A stretch of 12,937 bases of DNA from an uncultured Bacilli bacterium (GTDB lineage Bacteria; Bacillota_I; Bacilli_A; RF39; UBA660): NCBI GenBank assembly GCA_904502155.1, contig CAJGDV010000026.1, positions 1-12,937 of the forward strand, read 5' to 3'. Shown piece after piece: positions 6,894 through 11,988 of the stretch. The notes below the pieces were generated by a model, which was not told where the DNA came from, did no database searches, and was given only the letters and a program-made list of their open reading frames with translations. Each line of letters starts with the position of its first letter. The stretch's first letter is position 1. The position numbers were made by a program, and so were the translations under genes.

Positions 6894-7802
6894 AAAGTAT
6901 TGTCTTAAAAAGTAAAATTTATCTAAGTCTTTTTCAAAAATTAAGTCTGCTAATTCTAGAGCTTTTTTTATATCCATAAAATAAAAATATTTTATATTTC
7001 TTTCTTCATCACATTTAAATTGATGATCAATAAATTCTTTATCAAAATTATTGCTTGCAGCATAATTAGCAAAATTCATAAAAGTGTTAACATTATTTTG
7101 CCAAATTACTTCTTCAATAGTTCCATTAGGACATCTAAATTCGATTGTGTCAAAGTTTTTATGTTTTATATATTTTGTATTAGAAAAATTTACTGCTTTA
7201 TATCTATCAGATGTAAAACGTAATAATACTAATCTTAATTCATCTTCATTATGCATTGTTGATATTTTCCATTTTTGATTATCCATATATGGTCTTAATG
7301 ATTTAGCATATTGTTTAGCTGCTCTTCTTATTTTTGTATCTTCACCTGTTGAAAATCTATACATTATTTCTTCATATACATACCATAACTTTAAAAAGTT
7401 TTTATAACAATTAACATCATCTTTTAATACCTGACTACCAATATGAATATGTCCTCCACATCTTTCAGTAGCTTCAGCATTATTTAACTTTAGATCTGTA
7501 CATATTTGTTTTAAATCATTCCAGTACTCTTTTTTATCAATTAAAATTGGAGATGTAATTTCTCCTCCTTCTTTGTTAAAACTTCTTCCTACAGTAACAG
7601 ATAAGTCATCTTTTAATTTCCAACCATCTAATTCAATTACTTGTGGTTCTATATCATAAAAAAGAGCGTTCTCAAATTCTATTTCTAAACCAAAAGTTAA
7701 ATTTTTTGGTAAATCTAATTCATCTCGAAAATCTATTTTCATGTCATTAATATAATTTAATAAATCCATTAAATCATTTTTATTTAGTTCTTTTAATTTC
7801 AT
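6849..7802 (-). CDS. Amidoligase-family enzyme (COOH-NH2 ligase, GCS/glutamine-synthetase-like fold)
   Basis: A 317-residue cytoplasmic protein with the motif set of the putative amidoligase family (Pfam Amidoligase_2 type), which is predicted to form amide bonds between a carboxylate and an amine using ATP. Visible: FGLEIEFE (37-44, metal/ATP acidic residues), WKLKDDLSV (61-69), GGEITSP (79-85), CGGHIHIG (115-122, the HxH signature), RYKAVNFSN (200-208) and TIEFRCPNGT (219-228). All key acidic, His and Arg positions appear intact, so it should be active. The tail from 250 is charged and helical. ATG at 7800-7802 with AAGGTGAT upstream is preferred over the GTG three codons earlier. The start lies inside the upstream membrane gene (23-base overlap), so the two products are translationally coupled. 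The acceptor is unknown; peptide, amino acid or envelope modification are options. Confidence 0.8.
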   Translation of the reverse strand: MKLKELNKNDLMDLLNYINDMKIDFRDELDLPKNLTFGLEIEFENALFYDIEPQVIELDGWKLKDDLSVTVGRSFNKEGGEITSPILIDKKEYWNDLKQICTDLKLNNAEATERCGGHIHIGSQVLKDDVNCYKNFLKLWYVYEEIMYRFSTGEDTKIRRAAKQYAKSLRPYMDNQKWKISTMHNEDELRLVLLRFTSDRYKAVNFSNTKYIKHKNFDTIEFRCPNGTIEEVIWQNNVNTFMNFANYAASNNFDKEFIDHQFKCDEERNIKYFYFMDIKKALELADLIFEKDLDKFYFLRQYFKDFDLKDNEKKFIK

Positions 7803-8520
7803 CGTTATCACCTTTTAGAAATTTTAGATTTTCTTCTTTTTTCTTTAATTGTTTTTCTAAAGTTTTTTTTGTATCAAAATTTATATATGGGTATAATTCA
7901 TTTAATTCATAATTTGAATCATCTTCTATAAATTTTTCTACACCATACATTAATGATAACACAACTAAAGTAAGGTATAAACCTGATACGATATAGTTTT
8001 TGCTTTGTGATTCTGAGATTACATTATATTGGTCATTTATTCTATCGTAAAATAATATATCATAAGATCCATCTTTAGAATCAGGGTTAGATGCAAATTC
8101 TTTTTCAGTTTTAATTTTTTTTAAATCATTTAAATTATTAAATTTATTAATATCATCTAATTCATAATATTCAATTTCTCTTACATAAATATCTTCATAT
8201 GGTTCCCATTCATTAACTAATTTTATAAATGTTTTTTGTTTAATATCAATATATTCATATCCTACTATATCGTTATTTATAGATTGAATTTTATAATTAT
8301 AGATTTTATGTTCATCTAATTCAAATGGTGCTCCTAAATTCATTACTTTAAAAGTTGGTAATGAAATCATACTTGTTATGACAACAGGTCCAAATATTTT
8401 TTTATATAATTTAAATGATAATTTTTGTCTTTTAAAAAATGTTTTAATATTATAAAGTGTTATATTTTCAATTGGTTTTTTAGTGTTTTTATAATCTTTT
8501 TCAAAATCTTCTAATTTCAT
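7780..8520 (-). CDS. Two-TM membrane protein coupled to the amidoligase, unknown function
   Basis: A 246-residue protein: basic cytoplasmic N-terminus (1-42), membrane helix about 43-62 (IFGPVVITSMISLP), a hydrophilic, probably external domain of about 115 residues rich in Tyr, Asp and Glu (63-175), a second membrane helix 176-196 (YIVSGLYLTLVVLSLMYGV), and a charged, coiled-coil-like cytoplasmic tail (197-246). No family recognised. ATG at 8518-8520 is chosen over the longer open frame because AAAGGGGG lies about 8 bases upstream and because the promoter at 8552-8580 would start transcription inside the longer form. It is the first gene of the unit and overlaps the amidoligase gene. A plausible role is a sensor, anchor or external acceptor for amidoligase chemistry; this is inference from coupling alone. 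Confidence 0.7.
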   Translation of the reverse strand: MKLEDFEKDYKNTKKPIENITLYNIKTFFKRQKLSFKLYKKIFGPVVITSMISLPTFKVMNLGAPFELDEHKIYNYKIQSINNDIVGYEYIDIKQKTFIKLVNEWEPYEDIYVREIEYYELDDINKFNNLNDLKKIKTEKEFASNPDSKDGSYDILFYDRINDQYNVISESQSKNYIVSGLYLTLVVLSLMYGVEKFIEDDSNYELNELYPYINFDTKKTLEKQLKKKEENLKFLKGDNDEIKRTK

Positions 8521-8539
8521 AGATAATGCCCCCTTTAAG

Positions 8540-8553
8540 ATAACCCTGGTTAT
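8540..8553. promoter_or_regulatory. 14-bp perfect palindrome at the predicted transcription start (candidate operator)
   Basis: ATAACC-CT-GGTTAT: two perfect 6-bp arms around 2 bases. It overlaps the downstream edge of the -10 (8552-8557) and covers the predicted +1 (about 8545). The position is that of a classic repressor site; half of it would not be transcribed, so an RNA hairpin is less likely. Confidence 0.5.
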
Positions 8554-8580
8554 GATACTACTAAAAATTAGTTTAGTCAA
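8552..8580 (-). promoter_or_regulatory. Sigma-A promoter (TTGACT-17-TATCAT) of the amidoligase operon
   Basis: Minus-strand -35 TTGACT at 8575-8580, spacer exactly 17, -10 TATCAT at 8552-8557. It is the only promoter in the window with a clear -35, and the only one here whose -10 is not TATAAT. The spacer holds a second inverted repeat, ACTAA-AAA-TTAGT (8560-8572). The predicted start near 8545 gives a leader of about 25 nt. The nine-base U-tract of the preceding terminator ends five bases above the -35. Confidence 0.72.
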
Positions 8581-8584
8581 ATTC

Positions 8585-8610
8585 AAAAAAAAAGACTATC
8601 TTTTAGCCTT
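8585..8610 (-). terminator. Intrinsic terminator of the P-loop NTPase gene
   Basis: Minus-strand stem AAGGCT/AGTCTT (six pairs, one G-U; arms 8605-8610 and 8592-8597), loop 7, followed by nine U (8585-8593). The TAG stop (8596-8598) spans loop and downstream arm; the last four sense codons form the rest of the hairpin. Confidence 0.72.
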
Positions 8611-9183
8611 CTTTTTCTCATTTATATGATTAATTATTTCATCTGCTACATCTTCGTATTTTCTTCCACCAATGCATGTAGTATATGTCGCTAAAGCTGA
8701 ATTACAAGGACTACTTATTAAATGCCAATTTAATTTTGACAAATCTGAACCAGTAGGAACCTTACCAATTCTATTAACAATTTTCCATGATTCATGTAAA
8801 TCAATATCAGGTAGTATTAAAATAATATTTTCAAATTTTTTAATACTATTTGATACTTTTAAAAATAGTTCTGGATCTTCATATACGGTTTGACTTGCCT
8901 CAAATCTTATAATAGCTTCTTTATCAATAATTGGTAAATAATTTGCTATGTGGTGTGCTTCAAATTGTTTCCAATATTTATATCTTGCTAAAATTCCTTC
9001 TTCCATTTTTAATTTATTAGCATAATTTCTATCGTATCCTAGTTCTTTATAGTATTTATCACGACTATTATCTAGAGATATAGTAGGTAGACTTGTTTTT
9101 TCGCTTAAAATTCTACTAATGCTCGACTTACCTACATTTGGTGGACCAATTAGTAATATACTATTTTCAAATACATTTTCCAT
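8596..9183 (-). CDS. Shikimate-kinase-like P-loop NTPase
   Basis: A 195-residue cytoplasmic protein. The P-loop GPPNVGKSS (13-21) follows a hydrophobic strand (SILLI), then comes a helix ending in SLPTISLDNSRDKYY with Asp38, as in shikimate-kinase-type small-molecule kinases. Later parts also fit that fold: a helix with YWKQFEAHHIANYL (70-83), a strand AIIRFEASQTVYEDP (90-104) in the place of the GGG substrate loop, FENIILILPDID (117-128) as the core strand, and Tyr176-EDVADEIINHI as the last helix. The GGG motif and the substrate arginines of true shikimate kinase are absent, so the substrate is probably not shikimate. Databases often name such proteins shikimate kinase; I would not. Monocistronic, with AGGTGAG before the ATG. 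Confidence 0.65.
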   Translation of the reverse strand: MENVFENSILLIGPPNVGKSSISRILSEKTSLPTISLDNSRDKYYKELGYDRNYANKLKMEEGILARYKYWKQFEAHHIANYLPIIDKEAIIRFEASQTVYEDPELFLKVSNSIKKFENIILILPDIDLHESWKIVNRIGKVPTGSDLSKLNWHLISSPCNSALATYTTCIGGRKYEDVADEIINHINEKKKAKR

Positions 9184-9210
9184 ATCTCACTCACCTACTA
9201 TTCTAAAATA

Positions 9211-9219
9211 ATTATAGCA
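9211..9219 (-). promoter_or_regulatory. Extended -10 promoter (TGCTATAAT) of the P-loop NTPase gene
   Basis: Perfect extended -10 on the minus strand, no convincing -35. The predicted start near 9204 gives a leader of about 21 nt containing AGGTGAG. Confidence 0.62.
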
Positions 9220-9253
9220 TAACAAAAGCTAAAAAGATATATATTTTAATAAA

Positions 9254-10096
9254 TTAATTGTGTTTTGCACATAAAAAATCAGTATCATTTTCATTAAAAA
9301 TAATAGTATTATTTTCTAAATCTAAGTCCATTAACTCTCTTGTTAACAATACTTTTTCAAAATCATCATTAAATTTGTTTGTAAATCTTATTTGGAACAT
9401 ATCATTTTCATATTTTATATCAAAAACTAAATATCTTTTATTATCATTATATGTAATCATTCTAATAAAGTCACTTTTATTATTTTCAACATTCTTTTTG
9501 AAATTTGTAAATTCACTTTCATTAAAAATACCATTATCAGTATAAATATAATAACCATTTTCCTTAAAGTCTTCTATACTTTGATATTCTAAATCTTCTA
9601 TTTCTTTAAAATGTTTATATTTTTTATCTTTTATATTGGTACATAAATTACCTTTATTAACTTCAATAGTTATAATGTTATCTTTATTAACAGAATAAGT
9701 TTTAATTGTCATATCATTCTTTTTATCATAAAAAGAATTTAAACAACAATCTAATGGTTCAAATTTTGATGTTATTTTCATTATATTATTATATGTTGCT
9801 TTTATTGGTAATAATGACTTATAACCTTTTTTATATTTATAAGTAAATTTTGGAACTTCTAACTTATAAGAATCAATTTTTAAATATGTTTTACTTGTAA
9901 TATTAATTCCCATAAATATTATGGCTATTAATAAAATCGCACTGAACCCTTTAACATTTCTTTTAAAATTTGATAATGCAAATATAATAACAGCAATATA
10001 AAGCATATTCATGTTATAGCCTATAAAAAATAATTTACCAAGTAAATCTAATATAATTAAAATTCCTGCTAAAATAAATAATGTTTTCTTTTTCAT
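9254..10096 (-). CDS. Membrane-anchored protein with external domain, unknown function
   Basis: A 280-residue protein with an N-terminal membrane region of about three helices (residues 5-25, 29-43, 51-67) and a hydrophilic, probably extracellular domain of about 210 residues. The external part is strand-rich, starting with LKIDSYKLEVPKFTYKYKKGY, and has four cysteines (117, 118, 152, 276), which is unusual for a low-GC Firmicute external domain and could allow disulphides. I recognise no family. ATG at 10094-10096 has GAGGTA upstream. Own promoter at 10121-10129. At its 3' end there is only a weak TTAAT/ATTAA hairpin over the stop codon, so some transcripts may read on into the P-loop NTPase gene. 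Confidence 0.65.
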   Translation of the reverse strand: MKKKTLFILAGILIILDLLGKLFFIGYNMNMLYIAVIIFALSNFKRNVKGFSAILLIAIIFMGINITSKTYLKIDSYKLEVPKFTYKYKKGYKSLLPIKATYNNIMKITSKFEPLDCCLNSFYDKKNDMTIKTYSVNKDNIITIEVNKGNLCTNIKDKKYKHFKEIEDLEYQSIEDFKENGYYIYTDNGIFNESEFTNFKKNVENNKSDFIRMITYNDNKRYLVFDIKYENDMFQIRFTNKFNDDFEKVLLTRELMDLDLENNTIIFNENDTDFLCAKHN

Positions 10097-10120
10097 ATTA
10101 TACCTCTATTTCTATAAAAC

Positions 10121-10129
10121 ATTATAACA
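10121..10129 (-). promoter_or_regulatory. Extended -10 promoter (TGTTATAAT) of the membrane-anchored protein gene
   Basis: Perfect extended -10 on the minus strand. Its T is the last U of the U-tract of the terminator at 10129-10152, so terminator and promoter abut with no spacer. The predicted start near 10114 gives a leader of about 18 nt. Confidence 0.62.
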
Positions 10130-10152
10130 AAAAAACTAGTATAAATACTAGT
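10129..10152 (-). terminator. Intrinsic terminator of the alpha-CTD-like gene
   Basis: Minus-strand perfect 8-bp stem ACTAGTAT/ATACTAGT with a 2-nt loop as drawn (in practice 7 bp and 4 nt; arms 10145-10152 and 10135-10142), then seven U. The TAG stop codon (10148-10150) lies in the upstream arm. Confidence 0.82.
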
Positions 10153-10348
10153 ATTTCTTTTTATTTAGATCTAAACCATTTAATTGTAATGATATAATAA
10201 TTTCTTTAATTTGATTTGGTGTACATCCAATTTGTTTTAATCCAGTTTTATTTTGGCACCACAATTCTTTAATATTAAAAATATTATTTTCATTTAGAAT
10301 TTCAATAGTACTTTTTTCTAAATTCAGTTCTTTTAAAGTTTTGTCCAT
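10148..10348 (-). CDS. Stand-alone RNA polymerase alpha C-terminal-domain-like protein (HhH), 66 residues
   Basis: A 66-residue soluble protein that aligns without gaps over its first 26 positions with the alpha-CTD of bacterial RNA polymerase: TLKELNL (4-10) against T-I-E-E-L-D-L, then a helix (STIEIL), NIFNIKEL (22-29), then LKQIGCT (38-43) as the helix-hairpin-helix turn and a final helix ending LQLNGLDL (54-61), where the family has L-x-x-x-G-L-x-L. It lacks the N-terminal dimerisation domain. The main DNA-contact residues of E. coli alpha (Arg265, Asn268) fall on Ser13 and Glu16, and the turn after Gly41 seems two residues longer, so DNA binding may differ or be lost. Possible roles are modulator of transcription or HhH nucleic-acid binder. 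AAAGGGAG about 10 bases before the ATG; own promoter and terminator. Confidence 0.6.
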   Translation of the reverse strand: MDKTLKELNLEKSTIEILNENNIFNIKELWCQNKTGLKQIGCTPNQIKEIIISLQLNGLDLNKKKY

Positions 10349-10373
10349 ATGTTCACTACTCCCTTTATTTACT

Positions 10374-10383
10374 GGGATTTCCC
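10374..10383. repeat. Small inverted repeat GGGATTTCCC just inside the transcript
   Basis: GGGA-TT-TCCC, about 7-16 bases below the predicted start of the alpha-CTD-like gene; one of few G/C clusters in the region. It could be an operator for a regulator (or for the product itself) or a small 5' hairpin on the mRNA. The evidence is position and symmetry only. Confidence 0.35.
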
Positions 10384-10395
10384 GTTTGTTTTAAT

Positions 10396-10420
10396 ATTAT
10401 ATCAAAAAAATATTTTTTTT
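10396..10420 (-). promoter_or_regulatory. Extended -10 promoter (TGATATAAT) with A/T-tract upstream, alpha-CTD-like gene
   Basis: Perfect extended -10 at 10396-10404 on the minus strand, directly preceded by eight A, TA-type centre and seven T (10404-10420). In Firmicutes such tracts act as bent DNA or UP-element-like sites contacted by alpha-CTD. The predicted start near 10389 gives a leader of about 41 nt. Confidence 0.6.
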
Positions 10421-10433
10421 GTAAGAAAAAAAA

Positions 10434-10796
10434 CTAATTAAAAGCAATTTCAACATTTAAATCCCTATCTTTATAGGCTATATACAATAATAAAAGACCA
10501 CTTATAAAAATTAATAAAGATGCAATAAAAGAAATATAGTTAAGTTTTTGTGTTTCCATATTATCAACCGATTGTAAACTTTTATATGAATCAAATAAAA
10601 AATATCCATATACCATAATTAAAATTAAAAAAATTAAAATCATTATTTTTCGGTATTCTTCTTTACTATTTGTATCATTAAAAATAAAATATTTTCTTTC
10701 TAAATCATTAGCATACCAACTTAAAAAAATAATACCTATATAAATAACCCATATAAAATCTTCAATTTGAAGTTGTTTTAATTTTTCATCAATCAT
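10434..10796 (-). CDS. Three-TM membrane protein, conserved hypothetical type
   Basis: A 120-residue membrane protein: short amphipathic N-terminus (KLKQLQIEDFIW), membrane helices at about 13-27, 50-68 and 88-106, with a cytoplasmic-type loop containing DLERKYFIF...KEEYRK and the ending DRDLNVEIAFN. I believe I have seen this layout and the EIAFN ending repeatedly in gut Firmicutes, but cannot name a family. There is no Shine-Dalgarno site before the ATG (10794-10796), and no later Met exists in the N-terminal part; a TATAAT ends only 10 bases upstream, so the mRNA is nearly leaderless. Eight U follow the TAG stop directly, without a clear stem. Divergent from the plus-strand operon starting at 10857. 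Confidence 0.7.
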   Translation of the reverse strand: MIDEKLKQLQIEDFIWVIYIGIIFLSWYANDLERKYFIFNDTNSKEEYRKIMILIFLILIMVYGYFLFDSYKSLQSVDNMETQKLNYISFIASLLIFISGLLLLYIAYKDRDLNVEIAFN

Positions 10797-10806
10797 AATT
10801 AATAAT

Positions 10807-10812
10807 ATTATA
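10807..10812 (-). promoter_or_regulatory. -10 element (TATAAT) of the three-TM gene, giving a near-leaderless mRNA
   Basis: TATAAT on the minus strand with ten bases between it and the ATG; the expected start near 10800 leaves about 4 nt of leader. No TG extension, no -35. It lies back to back with the plus-strand promoter at 10827-10835. Confidence 0.45.
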
Positions 10813-10826
10813 TTTGCTAAATTTTA

Positions 10827-10835
10827 TGATATAAT
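10827..10835 (+). promoter_or_regulatory. Extended -10 promoter (TGATATAAT) of the plus-strand operon
   Basis: Perfect extended -10; predicted start near 10842, so the AGGAGG site (10844-10849) is close to the 5' end of the mRNA. Between that site and the GTG start lies ATGTAA, a start codon followed at once by a stop. The -10 is inside an imperfect palindrome ATGATA/TATCAT (10826-10843). Confidence 0.62.
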
Positions 10836-10856
10836 ATTATCATAGGAGGAATGTAA

Positions 10857-11420
10857 GTGAAAGAAAAAATCAAATCATATTTATTTTATTTTTCTATATT
10901 TTATTCAGTTTTAGTAATTTTTGGAATGATTGTAAATTTTGCAGTTTCAGTTCATTCTATTGAATTAAAAGATTCTGAAGAAAATATATCTAAAGTTGAA
11001 AATTACAAAAGAGAGCTAAAAACTATACCAAGAAATGAATGTACTGATATCATTGACAAAATGATTACTTATTATGAGGAAACTTCTTATAATGGTAAAG
11101 TTAATTTAAAAGATATGTATAATTATCATTTAAAAAATAATTTCCTTTCATTTTATAACGATGCTAAAAATGGATGTAAATTAAGTGATGAAACTATTGA
11201 TTATCATAATTTAAGAATGGAATTTTTATCATCAGAAATTCCAACTGATGAAATATTTCAAAAATATTTCTTTCAATATGAAATTGGTTTAAAAGACGTT
11301 CTTACTCGTCAAATGGTTGAACCTTTAATGCATAATATTGAATATCAAATTAGTAAATCATCACAAGTAGAGATAATTGGTCATTTAATTCAAATCCAAA
11401 AAGAAGGAGGCGTTAATTAA
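10857..11420 (+). CDS. Exported or membrane-anchored protein, 187 residues, unknown function
   Basis: One N-terminal membrane helix (about 8-30, after a basic start KEKIK), which could be a signal anchor, followed by a helical, charged domain of about 150 residues predicted outside. It contains two cysteines (62 and 107) that could pair, and a helix-rich end (VLTRQMVEPLMHNIEYQI). No family recognised. The start is GTG at 10857-10859, 7 bases after AGGAGG; the ATG six bases earlier is followed immediately by TAA and cannot encode this protein. The last codons (KEGG) also form the AAGGAGG ribosome site of the next gene, with which it overlaps by one base, so the two are co-translated. Confidence 0.7.
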   Translation: MKEKIKSYLFYFSIFYSVLVIFGMIVNFAVSVHSIELKDSEENISKVENYKRELKTIPRNECTDIIDKMITYYEETSYNGKVNLKDMYNYHLKNNFLSFYNDAKNGCKLSDETIDYHNLRMEFLSSEIPTDEIFQKYFFQYEIGLKDVLTRQMVEPLMHNIEYQISKSSQVEIIGHLIQIQKEGGVN

Positions 11421-11830
11421 TGAAATTGAAAAATCATAAATATAATATTATTTATTATATATGTTTTCTATTAACAGCATCTTGTACTTTTATATCAGCT
11501 TCCCTAGCATCTATTTTTGACGAAGGAATTTTTTCAATAATAAATGTTGTATTACTTTCTATTAATACAGTTCTTGTAATTTTATATAGTACATTATTAT
11601 TAAAAAAACGTAAATTTAAAGCTGATTCATTAGCTTTCCCAATTTTATATTTAATATTTTTATTCTCTGTAATTTTTATATCTATTATTTATAATGATAA
11701 ACTTATTGTTCCATATATTCAGTTTAATTATTACACATCATTTATTTTATGGAATTACATATTACTTAATGCTTATTCATTATTATTATTTACGAAAAAA
11801 AATAAGAAAAAGAAAAAGTCATCTAAATGA
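11420..11830 (+). CDS. Four-TM membrane protein, 136 residues, unknown function
   Basis: Four membrane helices (about 10-30, 37-61, 71-91, 104-124), short loops, a basic loop after the second helix (KKRKFK) and a lysine-rich tail (KKNKKKKKSSK) placing both in the cytoplasm. No family recognised. The ATG overlaps the stop of the upstream gene by one base (TAATG) with AAGGAGG inside that gene, a standard coupled arrangement, so the single-anchor protein and this one probably work together. The last codons and the TGA stop form the stem of the terminator at 11815-11839. Confidence 0.72.
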   Translation: MKLKNHKYNIIYYICFLLTASCTFISASLASIFDEGIFSIINVVLLSINTVLVILYSTLLLKKRKFKADSLAFPILYLIFLFSVIFISIIYNDKLIVPYIQFNYYTSFILWNYILLNAYSLLLFTKKNKKKKKSSK

Positions 11831-11839
11831 CTTTTTTTT
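11815..11839 (+). terminator. Bidirectional intrinsic terminator between the plus operon and tRNA-Leu
   Basis: Perfect 8-bp stem AAAGTCAT/ATGACTTT (11815-11822, 11827-11834), loop CTAA, then T run to 11839. On the minus strand the same stem is followed by a broken T-rich stretch, so it can also end the tRNA transcript. The TGA stop (11828-11830) is in the downstream arm. Confidence 0.87.
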
Positions 11840-11845
11840 ATATTA

Positions 11846-11931
11846 TGGTGCAAGAGATGGGACTTGAACCCACACGATATGAAATCACAAGCCCCTCAAG
11901 CCTGCGTGTCTACCAATTCCACCACACTTGC
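11846..11931 (-). tRNA. tRNA-Leu, anticodon GAG
   Basis: An 86-nt class II tRNA on the minus strand with encoded CCA. The D arm reads GTGGAATTGGTAGACAC; anticodon stem CAGGC/GCTTG, loop TTGAGGG, anticodon GAG (11895-11897), reading CUC/CUU; a short variable arm (GAT/ATC) as in leucine tRNAs; T arm GTGGG-TTCAAGT-CCCAT. The acceptor stem GCAAGTG/CTCTTGC has a U-U mismatch at the sixth pair (6-67); the other six pairs are intact. The identity comes from the anticodon plus the leucine-type D arm and discriminator A. Confidence 0.95.
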
Positions 11932-11939
11932 ATAATTAA

Positions 11940-11948
11940 ATTATAACA
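11940..11948 (-). promoter_or_regulatory. Extended -10 promoter (TGTTATAAT) of tRNA-Leu
   Basis: Perfect extended -10 on the minus strand; the expected start near 11933 is only about 2 bases before the mature 5' end at 11931. No -35 seen. Confidence 0.58.
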
Positions 11949-11966
11949 TAAATATAAAAAATATAG

Positions 11967-11972
11967 TATAAT
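11967..11972 (+). promoter_or_regulatory. -10 element (TATAAT) of the patatin-like gene
   Basis: TATAAT about 16 bases before the ATG, divergent from the tRNA promoter. There is no TG extension; a weak -35 (ATAACA) lies 18 bases upstream. The expected start near 11979 gives a leader of about 10 nt beginning at or near GGTGAT. Confidence 0.45.
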
Positions 11973-11988
11973 TATTTATGGTGATATT

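Noticed and set aside
8521..8586. Longer N-terminus for the two-TM membrane protein
   Set aside because: It would extend back over the -35/-10 promoter and the palindromes; the ATG at 8518-8520 has a proper ribosome site.
7020..9545. Plus-strand frames at 7020-7278, 8672-8893 and 9258-9545
   Set aside because: All lie antisense to well-supported genes, lack ribosome sites and show no domain-like composition.
10826..10843. Palindrome ATGATA/TATCAT around the plus-strand -10 as an operator
   Set aside because: The arms consist mostly of the -10 itself and AT-rich filler, so the symmetry is expected by chance; noted only in the promoter entry.
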